A stretch of 64,000 nucleotides of DNA from positions 1 through 64,000 of the forward strand of contig DULI01000010.1 in assembly GCA_012840445.1 (NCBI GenBank). The letters are read 5' to 3'. Position 1 is the first letter of the stretch. Each line of letters opens with the position of its first letter. Below the pieces are notes generated by a model that saw only the letters and a list, made by a program, of their open reading frames with translations, made no database searches and had not been told where the DNA came from. Made by a program: the position numbers and the translations under genes. This DNA comes from Clostridiales bacterium. Its GTDB lineage: Bacteria > Bacillota > Clostridia > Oscillospirales > Acutalibacteraceae. Positions 26,703 through 35,779 of this stretch are shown here, in pieces.

Positions 26703-27569
26703 ATGTCCGCAGCCAATCCATTTGATGGGGAATTAAGCAATGCCAGAAAAATTTTTAATAATATAAGCCTTGTTGTCTCTATAGTTGTAGTAACGGCGTT
26801 TGTACTATGGGTGGTATTCAGCAGCCCCAAAAGTGTACGGGCCAAATTTGGGATTGTGCAGTCGAAATCAGTAGTACTCTCCCAAAACGAAAATGAAGCC
26901 AATGAGTTCTACCAGCTTTACGGCCTTGTAAGCCAAAATAAGCATATACTTTTGGACGAACAATTTAAAGCCGATTTTCCGACAGCAGCCGCCCTGCTTA
27001 TGCAGGATGATTCAACTTGGGCCTATAACAAGCCCTATGTGATTGACACAGCCGGATATTTTGGACTGGCGCTGTCTTTCACCCCATCTCCCAGTGAAAA
27101 CATAAACCGCATGGATGTGGTGCTAATCCCTTACGAAAACCGCGAAGGGTATATTCATATAAAACCGCTTATACGGTATACCGTGGGTTTCCACAAAGAC
27201 TTTGCTGCAGTGTATAAGGAGGATTTCAGAACAGAACAGTTTAGGTTAAACTTCTACAGCCTGCAGTTTAAATTTGCAAATGATATAAATGCTTTGGGTT
27301 TTAAACTTAAACTTAACGATACCATAACTGAAAAGGAAATCGAAATATATGATATAAATTACCTTTTTACTGTTGACGATGAGAAAATAAGGCCCAATTT
27401 AATAAAGGACAAATCGAATTCATATCTTTCGTACAATGCCGAGTTTGAAACCCGGCAGGAAACGGTGCTTAAAATTAGTTTTAACGATTATTTGTATGAC
27501 TATTTTGATGGAATGGAAATTGCACTGGATTGTTCTGAAAATACTGAATTTTCAATTATTATAAATTAA
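26703..27569 (+). CDS. Hypothetical membrane-anchored protein
   Basis: 288 residues. One transmembrane helix (about residues 18-40, ISLVVSIVVVTAFVLWVVF) anchors a large outside domain of beta-rich character (NRMDVVLIPYENREGYIHIKPL, then FRLNFYSLQFKFANDINALG). I recognise no family. It lies 11 bases behind rsmA with a good SD (AGGAGAGG) and ends at a strong terminator. The function is unknown. Confidence 0.7.
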   Translation: MSAANPFDGELSNARKIFNNISLVVSIVVVTAFVLWVVFSSPKSVRAKFGIVQSKSVVLSQNENEANEFYQLYGLVSQNKHILLDEQFKADFPTAAALLMQDDSTWAYNKPYVIDTAGYFGLALSFTPSPSENINRMDVVLIPYENREGYIHIKPLIRYTVGFHKDFAAVYKEDFRTEQFRLNFYSLQFKFANDINALGFKLKLNDTITEKEIEIYDINYLFTVDDEKIRPNLIKDKSNSYLSYNAEFETRQETVLKISFNDYLYDYFDGMEIALDCSENTEFSIIIN

Positions 27570-27600
27570 AAAGCTAAAACCATATGGTTTTAGCTTTTAA
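27568..27600. terminator. Bidirectional terminator between convergent genes
   Basis: aaaagctaaaacc / ggttttagctttt is a perfect hairpin of 13 bp with T-runs on both strands. It reaches into the last bases of comEA. Confidence 0.88.
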
Positions 27601-28139
27601 TTTATAACCACCAAATCTTTTATTTTTTCCAGGGTGGCAGGCCCTATGCCTTTTACGTTTATAAGCTCGTCAACCGACATAAACGGCCCGTTGAGTTCCC
27701 TGTAGTCAATGATTGCCTGGGCCTTAACCTCCCCAATGCCAGGCAGGGCCATAAGCTGGTCTTTTGTGGCAGAGTTGATGTTTATTTTGGACTTCTCGGA
27801 TGCAGGTGTTCCAGCTGACGAAGATAGCGGCTTTATTGATGTGGTTTCGGGGGTGGGTTCAGATAATGGCTCCGAACGATTTTCGTCTTTACTTTCAAAA
27901 GAAACGTAGGCCAAAGAGGTTTCATTTTCTTGCTGAAAATCGGATTCAAATGCCAAATCGGAAATATCCTCTCCGCTTATTTGCGCAATAACAGGAGAAG
28001 ACAGGGGAGGGGTGGAAAGTATATTATAGGCAATGAGCACTGCGCATAAAATTAGGGTTAAAGCAAGAATTACATACTCCTGTTTGGAAAAACGGGCGGG
28101 TTCTAATATTCTTTTAACCTCTTTCTCGTTATCGCTCAT
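27597..28139 (-). CDS. comEA: ComEA-like helix-hairpin-helix DNA-binding protein
   Basis: About 180 residues from the ATG at 28139 behind AAGGGGGT. One transmembrane helix (about 22-42) is followed by a Ser/Glu/Pro linker and a C-terminal HhH pair: [34 protein letters not shown] then [19 protein letters not shown]. ComEA binds incoming DNA in competence. The usual SLBB domain between anchor and HhH is missing, so this is the short form. The gene is not next to comEC here. It lies 27 bases after ktrB. Confidence 0.85.
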   Translation of the reverse strand: MSDNEKEVKRILEPARFSKQEYVILALTLILCAVLIAYNILSTPPLSSPVIAQISGEDISDLAFESDFQQENETSLAYVSFESKDENRSEPLSEPTPETTSIKPLSSSAGTPASEKSKININSATKDQLMALPGIGEVKAQAIIDYRELNGPFMSVDELINVKGIGPATLEKIKDLVVIN

Positions 28140-28166
28140 ATTTATACCCCCTTGCAAAAGATGAGG

Positions 28167-29549
28167 CTATCCAACCATAATCTGTCCCTCTGGGAGCACC
28201 ATTCTTTTGTTGTTATAAGACTGCTTTAAAGCCATAGCAATGAAGAAAGAGAAGGGACCAACTCTTCCGATAAACATTGTAAGTATTAAAGCTATTTTCG
28301 AAAAATTGCCAAGAAAAGAGGTTATACCTGTGGTGATGCCAACAGTACAGAAAGCAGAAAAGGTTTCAAATATGCCGTCAATCGTAGTAATCTGACTGTT
28401 TTCTATGACCAGCACCGAAGTGGTAATGATAATTATGCAAATAGATAGAATTGCAATGGCAAAGGATTTGTAAACCACCTTGTGGTCAACCCGGCGGTGG
28501 AAAATTGTGGTTTCATACTGATTCCTGATAACCGCAACCACTGTCATTACAAGGACCGCAAAGGTTGTTATTTTTATTCCCCCTCCGGTAGACCCTGGGG
28601 CAGCGCCAATGAACATCAAAGCGCACATTACAAGCTTAGTGGAATCGTTAAGCTGTGAAATATTTATTGAATTAAATCCCGCCGTGCGGCAGGTTATTGA
28701 CTGGAAAAGCGACGCAAAAAACTTTTCCGATAAAGAAAGGTTCCCTAAAGTTGCAGGGTTATGGTACTCATTAAAAAACACAATAGCCGCACCCAAAAAA
28801 ATTAAAATGGGTGTGGTGGTAAGCACTATTCTTGTATGTAGCATAAGCTGCCTGGATTTGCGGTAGTTCAAAACATCGGCAAACACTATAAATCCAAGCC
28901 CGCCAATCACGATCAAAGACATAATAACCAAATTTACCAGAGGGTCCCCGACAAAGGTGGTAATGGAAGAAAACTGTCCGAATCTTCCGAAAATATCAAA
29001 GCCAGCATTGCAGTAAGCCGAAACGGCGGTAAAAATAGAAATCCAGATACCTTCCGCGCCAAGTTCCGGCACAAACCGGAAAGCTAAAAAAAACGCGCCG
29101 ATAAACTCAATAATAAGTGTGGAAGTAACTACCAGCCGCAAAAGAAAAATTAAATGGCTGCGCGAATTGGCGTTTACGGATTCTTGTATTAGAAATATGC
29201 TGCTGAAACCCAGCTTGTTTTTTAAGAAACTTGTAAAGAAGGTTGTAAGTGTAACAAGCCCAATACCGCCTATTTGAATAAGAATTAGTATTATGATTTG
29301 TCCGAATACAGACCAGTGGGTATAGGTGTCGTAGGTAATAAGGCCGGTAACGCAGGTTGCCGAAGTGGCGGTAAAAAGCGAATTCAGATAAGGAGTAACC
29401 GTTCCGTCGGCAGAAGAAATGGGAAGGGTGAGTAATACTGAGCCGATCAGTATTACCAGCAAAAAGCTTAACACAATTACCCTTGCGGGGGTGGTATGTT
29501 TAATTTTTTGGTTGCTTTTTTCTACAGGATTTTGCCTGTTGAATTCCAT
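28167..29549 (-). CDS. TrkH/KtrB-type potassium channel subunit
   Basis: 460 residues with about ten hydrophobic segments and the four selectivity-filter repeats of the Trk/Ktr/HKT family: TATSATCVTGL, VSAYCNAGFD, TCRTAGFNS and SAFCTVGITTG. The Gly in each is retained. Such proteins need a cytosolic RCK subunit (KtrA or TrkA), which is not encoded in the window. It should be the membrane part of a K+ uptake system, possibly Na+-linked. Confidence 0.93.
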   Translation of the reverse strand: MEFNRQNPVEKSNQKIKHTTPARVIVLSFLLVILIGSVLLTLPISSADGTVTPYLNSLFTATSATCVTGLITYDTYTHWSVFGQIIILILIQIGGIGLVTLTTFFTSFLKNKLGFSSIFLIQESVNANSRSHLIFLLRLVVTSTLIIEFIGAFFLAFRFVPELGAEGIWISIFTAVSAYCNAGFDIFGRFGQFSSITTFVGDPLVNLVIMSLIVIGGLGFIVFADVLNYRKSRQLMLHTRIVLTTTPILIFLGAAIVFFNEYHNPATLGNLSLSEKFFASLFQSITCRTAGFNSINISQLNDSTKLVMCALMFIGAAPGSTGGGIKITTFAVLVMTVVAVIRNQYETTIFHRRVDHKVVYKSFAIAILSICIIIITTSVLVIENSQITTIDGIFETFSAFCTVGITTGITSFLGNFSKIALILTMFIGRVGPFSFFIAMALKQSYNNKRMVLPEGQIMVG

Positions 29550-29669
29550 ATTTATCGTTCTTTCTGCAATATTCCAGATTATAGTAAATTATAACATTAT
29601 TTAGACATTATTTCAATCTATATATCGTATCCACAATAACAGCGGTAAAGCATATAATGTTTTAGGCCG

Positions 29670-30143
29670 CTACAAAAAAATAATGTTCGGCACTATGCCA
29701 GCGTCGGTTATGTCAATTATTGCATAACTGTTGCGCCCGCTCCTCCCACGGGCAATGGAACCTGGGTTTATTATATACAATCCGTCCCGGTAGGTTATAT
29801 CGGGTATATGGGTATGACCATACAGCACAATGTCTGCAAAGCGGCTCCTGGCGGCAGATTCAAGGCTTTTTGTGCCGTATTTTACGTTGTATTCATGTCC
29901 GTGGGTAAAAAATATTTTTTTGCCGCCGAGGACAACCATGTCGGAGGTTTTATGCAAGCTCCAAAAATCGCAGTTGCCCTCAACGAAGAAAAACTGTTTG
30001 TCAGGGAACATATCCGGAAGATGTTCCAAATGCCTAATGCCATCTCCAAGAAAGAAAACATTTTTTGCTTCCGTTTGTTCGAAAATTACATCCTCCACAG
30101 GCTTGTTAGCGCCGTGGCTGTCTGATATTGCTACTATTCTCAT
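29670..30143 (-). CDS. YfcE-type metallophosphoesterase
   Basis: 157 residues from the ATG at 30143. Phosphoesterase motifs: AISDSHG (first metal ligands), FLGDG, EGNCD, FTHGHEYNVKYG and YGHTHIP. The size and order match the MJ0936/YfcE phosphodiesterase family. The natural substrate is unknown. It is divergent from the three-gene cluster, with only 76 bases between starts. An upstream in-frame extension exists, but it lies antisense to the next gene and has no SD. Confidence 0.93.
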   Translation of the reverse strand: MRIVAISDSHGANKPVEDVIFEQTEAKNVFFLGDGIRHLEHLPDMFPDKQFFFVEGNCDFWSLHKTSDMVVLGGKKIFFTHGHEYNVKYGTKSLESAARSRFADIVLYGHTHIPDITYRDGLYIINPGSIARGRSGRNSYAIIDITDAGIVPNIIFL

Positions 30144-30162
30144 GGACAACACCCCAACATAA

Positions 30163-30191
30163 TCATATAGCCATTGCGACAAACATAGAAT
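30163..30191 (+). promoter_or_regulatory. Candidate sigma-E-type promoter
   Basis: TCATATA (30163-30169) and CATAGAAT (30184-30191) are separated by 14 bp. The B. subtilis sigma-E consensus is KMATATT - N14-15 - CATACAHT; six of seven and seven of eight positions match here. No good sigma-A pair is visible in the same gap. The start near 30199 gives a 20-base leader with the SD AGGTGGTGAT. This suggests mother-cell expression of the three genes that follow; a motif match alone is not proof. Confidence 0.5.
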
Positions 30192-30219
30192 ATTATATGA
30201 AAAACAGGTGGTGATTGCA

Positions 30220-30474
30220 ATGCATGATAACATAGACAGGGATAAATTAATGGATATGATTGACAAGGTATCAGATAAACTAGGTGCCGATACCGACCAG
30301 CTTAAAGATGCGGTAAGGCAGGGCAAAATTGATAATATTCTCAATAATTTAAGTGCCAGTGACTCCCAGAAGATCAAACAGATATTATCCGACAAGGCTG
30401 CGGTTAACCGTTTGCTTTCCACCCCCCAGGCACAGATGCTTCTGAAAAAACTGCTAAAAGACAAGGACAATTAA
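30220..30474 (+). CDS. Small hypothetical protein, first of three-gene cluster
   Basis: 84 residues, all predicted helical and charged, with no membrane segment. It starts at the ATG at 30220; GTG codons just upstream overlap the SD. The C-terminus (LLSTPQAQMLLKKLLKDK) resembles in style the N-terminus of the next gene product (ILESPEGLERVRSLAGALL). I recognise it as a type seen in clostridia but no function is known. It heads a unit of three small genes behind a candidate sigma-E promoter. Confidence 0.75.
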   Translation: MHDNIDRDKLMDMIDKVSDKLGADTDQLKDAVRQGKIDNILNNLSASDSQKIKQILSDKAAVNRLLSTPQAQMLLKKLLKDKDN

Positions 30475-30501
30475 TTAAACCATTTGTAAACAGGTGATTA
30501 A

Positions 30502-30852
30502 ATGGAAGATTTAGCTTCTAAACTATCTAAAATACTTGAAAGCCCCGAGGGGTTGGAAAGGGTACGCTCACTGGCGGGAGCTCTGTTAGGCGGCACGGAA
30601 GATGATAATAAAAAAGTATCAGGCAATCCGTTGGAAGGGCTGCTGGACAGCGTTTCGCCAAAAGAACTGACAGCGCTGGTTCAGGTAAGCAGGGCACTAA
30701 AATCCAGCCAGCATGATGACAGGTCAAGGCTCCTGCTTGCAATAAGGCCGCATTTGCACAGCGAAGAAAGAAAGGCGCGGATAGACCAGGCAGTTACTAT
30801 TTTAAGACTTATTAGTATTCTGCCAATAATAAAAGAGCAGGGCCTTATTTAA
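30502..30852 (+). CDS. Small hypothetical protein, second of three-gene cluster
   Basis: 116 residues, soluble, helical. A first motif ILESPEGLERVRSLAGALLGG is followed by a polar linker, and the C-terminal half is SRLLLAIRPHLHSEERKARIDQAVTILRLISILPIIKEQGLI. This last block is the part I would expect to be conserved; its hydrophobic final helix could pack against a membrane or partner. An SD ACAGGTGAT precedes the ATG. It sits 27 bases after the first cluster gene and 42 before the third. The function is unknown. Confidence 0.78.
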   Translation: MEDLASKLSKILESPEGLERVRSLAGALLGGTEDDNKKVSGNPLEGLLDSVSPKELTALVQVSRALKSSQHDDRSRLLLAIRPHLHSEERKARIDQAVTILRLISILPIIKEQGLI

Positions 30853-30894
30853 AGACGGCAGTTGACTTTATCTTTTGCTGTGGGAGGGATGGAC

Positions 30895-31275
30895 ATGGCT
30901 GATTATGACAGTCGGGAATTCGAGCGGATGCAAATGGAAGCGGTAGCCCGTGCACGCGAAATGCATAAAAGGTCAAGACTTGAAATCCCATCCGAAATTC
31001 CACCAATGCCAAGCTTTGTAAGGACTCCCTACAGCAACCGCCAGGCAAATGCATCTAATTCTAACGCAACGCCGGCAAACCAACCTTCTAAAGTCGAAGA
31101 GGTAAAGGATAACAAAACGTCAGGGAGAACGGGATTTGACATTTTAAAAATGTTAAATTTCAAGAACATAGAGATTGACACCGACAGGGCATTGCTGTTA
31201 TTGTTATTTATATTGTTGTCTTCAGAAGGATGCGATGAACTCCTTTTACTTTCGCTGTTATACATCATATTATAA
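30895..31275 (+). CDS. Small hypothetical protein with hydrophobic C-terminus, third of cluster
   Basis: About 126 residues from the ATG at 30895, 7 bases after GGGAGG; an ATG six bases earlier overlaps the SD. The N-terminal third is charged (SREFERMQMEAVARAREMHKR), followed by a Pro/Asn/Ser-rich linker. A C-terminal tail of about 30 residues pairs two hydrophobic stretches around SSEGCDELL. Such Leu-rich tails with a Glu-Gly-Cys-Asp turn recur in clostridial proteins of unknown role. It may insert in or lie on a membrane or coat layer. A terminator follows directly. Confidence 0.75.
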   Translation: MADYDSREFERMQMEAVARAREMHKRSRLEIPSEIPPMPSFVRTPYSNRQANASNSNATPANQPSKVEEVKDNKTSGRTGFDILKMLNFKNIEIDTDRALLLLLFILLSSEGCDELLLLSLLYIIL

Positions 31276-31276
31276 T

Positions 31277-31307
31277 AACCCGGTCTATAAATAGGATCGG
31301 GTTTTAT
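31277..31307 (+). terminator. Terminator of the three-gene cluster
   Basis: AACCCGGTC and GATCGGGTT pair (one G-T pair) and are followed by TTTAT. Confidence 0.75.
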
Positions 31308-31422
31308 AACTTATATATAATATAATGGGAATTTATGTAAAACATTTGTTAATATTTACATTTGCATTGTATTACAATTATTGGTAATATATTAGAAACT
31401 GCGAAATTAGGAAGCTGCTGCA

Positions 31423-32760
31423 ATGAATTTGGATGTATCATTCGTATCGCTCCATACCATGTGTGCCGTATTATCAATAATATCCGTACTTATGGCTGTG
31501 GCAAGTGCGGGGGGTTTTTTGGCTTTTAAGAAACACATGCAGGAAATTGTTAATACGGCTAATATCGGTTTTATAACCATATCTTTAGGGAAAAATCTTA
31601 AAATTATTAAAATAAATAATGGCCTTGTTGCACTTTTAGGGTACTCAAAAGATGAATTAAATTCGATTTTTAAATCGTTGGACAAGCTTTTTTTTAATCC
31701 TGAAGACCTAGTCAAATTTTATGGCTTACTTAAAAATAAATTGAAGCGTTGTGAATGCGTGCTTCGCAAAAAAGACGGCAGCAGTATTAATGTGTTAATT
31801 AAAAAGCAAGGCTTTAGCTTTGGTTCGAGAAAAAAACTGATGCTCTGCCAGGTTCACGACCAAACAAGTGCGCAGACTGACAAAAAAATAACCGAAATGT
31901 TTAACGATATATTTTTTAAATATAACATCCAAACCCGGACTTTATATAGCTCCAAAAATCTGGGAGAGGAAATCAAACCTGTAAATACCGATTGCGATTT
32001 GTTTTTATTTTTTAAGGGGAAAGTGCACCCGGCCGACAGGCAAAAGTGGGTGCATATGTATGAAAAACTAATTTCAGAAAAAAAGCATGTAAAATCCAAA
32101 TTAAGGCTTGCCGAAAATCCCGAGCAATACAGCTGGTATATGGTGGAGTTGTCTCCCGTACTTGATGAAAAGGGTAAAATTGTCAGCATTGCCGGGAAGG
32201 CGAGCGATATAAATGAAATTATTGAAGAAACCGAGCAGTTTAAAGAAAAAGCCATGCGCGACCCCTTGACCGGGTTTTACAATAAAAATGCCACTGCCGA
32301 GCTTATTAACGAATATCTGGCCGGAGAGGGGAAAGACAAAGTTCATTCCATGCTTTTTATTGATATTGATAATTTCAAATATATTAACGACACGCTGGGG
32401 CATTTATTCGGCGATAAGGTGCTTATAGATATCTCGGAAAAAATCAAAAAGATGTTCCGGTCCACCGACCTGGTTGGAAGGATAGGCGGGGACGAATTCG
32501 TTATACTTATAAAAGAAACCGGCTCACTTAAGACAACCTACGATAAGGTGGAGCACATAAGGCGGATTTTTGATAAGGTATACCATCATAACAATGTTTC
32601 CTACAATATTACCGGAAGTATCGGGGTGGCGATATATCCGCAGAACGGCACCACATATGAGGAATTGATTAAAAATGCCGACGATGCGCTGTATATTGCA
32701 AAATCCAAAGGCAAAAATCAGTTTGCGGTGTACTCAGGAAAAGGCAGAAATATGGCATAA
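31423..32760 (+). CDS. Membrane-anchored PAS-GGDEF diguanylate cyclase
   Basis: 445 residues. One N-terminal transmembrane helix (about 9-30) is followed by two PAS-like domains (about 40-140, IGFITISLGKNLKIIKINNG; and about 160-275) and a GGDEF domain (about 285-440). The catalytic motif RIGGDEF is intact and is preceded by RSTD, an RxxD inhibitory site five residues upstream, as in active, product-inhibited diguanylate cyclases. It should make c-di-GMP in response to a signal sensed by the PAS part. It is monocistronic. A decayed gene at 63.3 kb may be a related signalling protein. Confidence 0.9.
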   Translation: MNLDVSFVSLHTMCAVLSIISVLMAVASAGGFLAFKKHMQEIVNTANIGFITISLGKNLKIIKINNGLVALLGYSKDELNSIFKSLDKLFFNPEDLVKFYGLLKNKLKRCECVLRKKDGSSINVLIKKQGFSFGSRKKLMLCQVHDQTSAQTDKKITEMFNDIFFKYNIQTRTLYSSKNLGEEIKPVNTDCDLFLFFKGKVHPADRQKWVHMYEKLISEKKHVKSKLRLAENPEQYSWYMVELSPVLDEKGKIVSIAGKASDINEIIEETEQFKEKAMRDPLTGFYNKNATAELINEYLAGEGKDKVHSMLFIDIDNFKYINDTLGHLFGDKVLIDISEKIKKMFRSTDLVGRIGGDEFVILIKETGSLKTTYDKVEHIRRIFDKVYHHNNVSYNITGSIGVAIYPQNGTTYEELIKNADDALYIAKSKGKNQFAVYSGKGRNMA

Positions 32761-32788
32761 AAAAACATCCCTTAAGGGATGTTTTTTT
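32758..32788. terminator. Bidirectional terminator between GGDEF gene and argF
   Basis: aaaaaacatccc / gggatgtttttt is a perfect hairpin with a three-base loop. It serves both the diguanylate cyclase gene and the arginine operon. Confidence 0.9.
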
Positions 32789-33692
32789 ATGCCATTAATG
32801 TTACCATAACTGCCTTTTGGACGTGCAAGCGGTTTTCGGCCTCTTCAAATATTTCGGCTGCATGCTCCTCGAATACCTCATGGGTGATTTCCTCGCCTTT
32901 ATGAGCGGGCAGGCAGTGAAGCACAATTGCATTGGGGTGGGCAATTTTCATGATTTCGGAATTAATCTGGTATCCCGCAAAGGCTTTTTTGCGTTCTTCA
33001 ATTTCGTTTTCCTGGCCCATGGAAGCCCAAACATCGGTGACTAAAACATCCGCATCTGCTGCCGCTTGTTCCGGTGAGTGGTAAAGACTAAACTTGTCGC
33101 CGTATTCTGCCGCAAACTCAAGAACCAGCGGGTCAGGCATATATCTTTCGGGACAGGCCACGGACACCTGCATGCCGGTTTTAAGCCCTCCGACTATCAG
33201 CGAGTTCATCATGTTATTTCCGTCACCGATAAAGCAAAGTTTAAGACCCTCTAGCTTTCCTTTGAATTCGCGTATTGTCATCAGGTCTGCAAGCACCTGG
33301 CAGGGGTGGCTGAAATCGGTAAGCCCGTTGATAACCGGAATCGAGGAATACATGGCAAGAGTTTCAACCAAAGACTGTTCAAAAGTCCTGATCATTATGC
33401 CGTCCAAATAACGGGAAAGTACGCGCGCGGTGTCTTCAATTGACTCTCCACGGCCAAGCTGCAGGTCGTTAGTAGAAAGAAACAAGGCCTGGCCGCCCAA
33501 CTGATACATGCCCACTTCAAAGGAAACCCGGGTCCTTGTGGAGGATTTCTGAAATATCATCCCCAGTGTCTTACCTTTGAGCTTCGGGTGGGGAATGCCG
33601 TGCTTTAGATCGTATTTTAACTGGTCGGCAAGGTCGAGAAGATTAATAATTTCTTCGCTCGACAAATCCAAAAGTTTCAGCAGGTGTTTCAT
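32787..33692 (-). CDS. argF: Ornithine carbamoyltransferase
   Basis: 301 residues. Forms citrulline from ornithine and carbamoyl phosphate. Motifs: SSTRTR (carbamoyl phosphate), DFSHPCQVLADLMT (HPCQ) and VLHCLPAHKGEEI (HCLP). It is the last gene of the arg operon; the carbamoyl phosphate synthase genes are not in the window. An SD AGGAGAAAAC precedes the ATG. Confidence 0.97.
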   Translation of the reverse strand: MKHLLKLLDLSSEEIINLLDLADQLKYDLKHGIPHPKLKGKTLGMIFQKSSTRTRVSFEVGMYQLGGQALFLSTNDLQLGRGESIEDTARVLSRYLDGIMIRTFEQSLVETLAMYSSIPVINGLTDFSHPCQVLADLMTIREFKGKLEGLKLCFIGDGNNMMNSLIVGGLKTGMQVSVACPERYMPDPLVLEFAAEYGDKFSLYHSPEQAAADADVLVTDVWASMGQENEIEERKKAFAGYQINSEIMKIAHPNAIVLHCLPAHKGEEITHEVFEEHAAEIFEEAENRLHVQKAVMVTLMA

Positions 33693-33705
33693 TTTGTTTT
33701 CTCCT

Positions 33706-34884
33706 TTATGTCATTTGTTTTAGTGCGGCCTCTAAAATCGAAAGCCCTTTGTCTATTTCCTCGTAGGTAATATTAAGCGGTGGAAGCAGCCTTAAATTAT
33801 CTTTGGCGGTAAGAGTGAGCAGGCCGTTTTCAAGGCATTTTTGCGAAACTTCTTTTGAATTTGCTTTTAAAACTATGCCAATCATAAGGCCAAGGCCCCT
33901 TACCTCTTTGACTCCGTCGAATTTGCTAATTTTGGACTTTATATATTCCCCTTTTTGGGACACAGATTTCAGGAATTGCTCATTGTCCACAACACTTAAC
34001 ACATATTCTGCACCTGCGCAGGCAATGGGATTGCCGCCGTATGTAGTACCGTGTGTCCCGGCATTTAAGGTTTCGGCTAACTTTTCCGCGCAAAGGCAGG
34101 CCCCTATCGGGAGCCCTCCGCCAAGGCCCTTGGCAGAGGTTACTATGTCTGGTTTGACTCCGTACTGCTGAAAGGCAAACAGCGAACCCGTGCGCCCGAT
34201 GCCCGTCTGTACTTCGTCAATAATAAGCAGTATATCCTTTTGGCGGCATACATCTTCTAGTGCCTTTACATAGTCTTTATCTAACGGAACAACGCCGCCC
34301 TCACCCTGAATTAACTCTATAAAAACACCACAGGTTTTATCACTTAATTTTGCTTTAAGGTCTTCTAAATCGTTAGCCTTAGCATAAACAAAACCTTCGG
34401 TAAAGGGAAAAAAGTAGTTGTGAAAAACATCTTGACCTGTGGCCGACAGGGTGGTTATGGTCCTGCCGTGGAATGAATTATACAAAGTGATTATTTCGTA
34501 ACGGCCTTTGCCATATTTGTCAAAACTGTATTTGCGCGCAAGCTTTATGGCGCACTCGTTTGCCTCCGCGCCGGAATTGCAAAACAGCACCTTATCCATG
34601 CCTGCAGACCGGCAAAGTCTTTGGGCAACACGCAACTGGGGCAGGGTATAGTAGATGTTAGATGAGTGCTGAAGTAACTGCGCCTGCTTGGTAATTGCCT
34701 CAATCCAGCCGCTTTCGCAGTATCCTAGTGAATTTACCCCAATACCGGAGCCAAAATCGATATACTGCTTATCATCCACATCCCAGACAACCGAGCCGCT
34801 GCCTCGCAATAGTGCGACATCATATCTTGCATATGTGGGCATTATGTATTGCTCATCCAGCGACTTAATCCGCTCGAAATCCAT
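33706..34884 (-). CDS. argD: Acetylornithine aminotransferase
   Basis: 392 residues. PLP-dependent aminotransferase that makes N-acetylornithine from the semialdehyde. Motifs: FCNSGAEANECAIKLARKY, LLIIDEVQTGIGRTG and the PLP lysine in TSAKGLGGGLPIGA. It is placed between argB and argF with short gaps. Confidence 0.97.
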   Translation of the reverse strand: MDFERIKSLDEQYIMPTYARYDVALLRGSGSVVWDVDDKQYIDFGSGIGVNSLGYCESGWIEAITKQAQLLQHSSNIYYTLPQLRVAQRLCRSAGMDKVLFCNSGAEANECAIKLARKYSFDKYGKGRYEIITLYNSFHGRTITTLSATGQDVFHNYFFPFTEGFVYAKANDLEDLKAKLSDKTCGVFIELIQGEGGVVPLDKDYVKALEDVCRQKDILLIIDEVQTGIGRTGSLFAFQQYGVKPDIVTSAKGLGGGLPIGACLCAEKLAETLNAGTHGTTYGGNPIACAGAEYVLSVVDNEQFLKSVSQKGEYIKSKISKFDGVKEVRGLGLMIGIVLKANSKEVSQKCLENGLLTLTAKDNLRLLPPLNITYEEIDKGLSILEAALKQMT

Positions 34885-34898
34885 AACGGCTCTCTCCT

Positions 34899-35756
34899 TT
34901 ACAAAACGAACATAGTGCCACTGCCTTCGTCTGTGAGCATTTCAATTAAAATGGAGTGGGGGACACGGCCGTCAATAATGTTAGTTTGCTTGACTCCCCG
35001 CCGGACTGCCTCGACGCAGCATTCAACCTTTGGTACCATTCCTCCGGATATTATGCCTTCGGATATCAGCTGAGGCACTTCGCTGACCTTGACTACCGGA
35101 ATTAACGTGTTGACATCGTCCTTCTCGCGCAGAAGCCCAGGTGTATCGGTCATTAATATCAGTTTTTCGGCAGAAAGCTGTGCTGCAATTGCCGCGGCGG
35201 CCGTATCGGCGTTTATGTTATATACGGTATTGCCCTCTCCTGCGGCAATTGTGGCTATAACCGGGATATAGCCTTTGGAAATAATGTCGTTTATTATGCT
35301 GACATCAACCTTTGTAAGCTCGCCAACAAAACCGATATCATCCTTTTCGTATTTTTTTGCCTTGAGCATACCGCCGTCCAGCCCAGAAAGGCCAATGGCA
35401 CGGCCGCCATGGTTTTCAATCATCAGGGTTAGGGTTTTGTTAATTTTGCCAGCCAGCACCATCTGGACAATTTCCATGGTTTCCTCGTCGGTGTACCTGA
35501 GCCCGTTGACAAACCTGCTTTGTTTGCCAATTTTCTGCAGCATCTCATTTATTTCTGGCCCGCCGCCGTGCACCAGCACTACATTAACGCCCACTAAAGA
35601 GAGGAGCACAATATCGGTCATTACCGAGTCTTTAAGCTCTCCGCTAATCATGGCATTTCCGCCGTATTTTATGACAACGGTTCGACCAACGTATTTTTGT
35701 ATGTAAGGTAGTGCCTGGACGAGCACATCCGCCCGGTCGATATTTGACAGTGTCAT
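34899..35756 (-). CDS. argB: Acetylglutamate kinase
   Basis: 285 residues. Phosphorylates N-acetylglutamate. Motifs: VVIKYGGNAMI at the ATP site, VLVHGGGPEINEML and NINADTAAAAIAAQL. In many bacteria with a cyclic pathway (argJ present) this enzyme is inhibited by arginine; that is family knowledge, not visible here. Confidence 0.97.
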   Translation of the reverse strand: MTLSNIDRADVLVQALPYIQKYVGRTVVIKYGGNAMISGELKDSVMTDIVLLSLVGVNVVLVHGGGPEINEMLQKIGKQSRFVNGLRYTDEETMEIVQMVLAGKINKTLTLMIENHGGRAIGLSGLDGGMLKAKKYEKDDIGFVGELTKVDVSIINDIISKGYIPVIATIAAGEGNTVYNINADTAAAAIAAQLSAEKLILMTDTPGLLREKDDVNTLIPVVKVSEVPQLISEGIISGGMVPKVECCVEAVRRGVKQTNIIDGRVPHSILIEMLTDEGSGTMFVL

Positions 35757-35779
35757 GAATATCAGCCCCTAATAAGGTT

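Noticed and set aside
30144..30470. N-terminal extension of the phosphoesterase by about 109 residues on the minus strand
   Set aside because: It runs antisense to the first cluster gene, is Ser-rich as shadows often are, and has no SD; MRIVAISDSHG is the normal family start.
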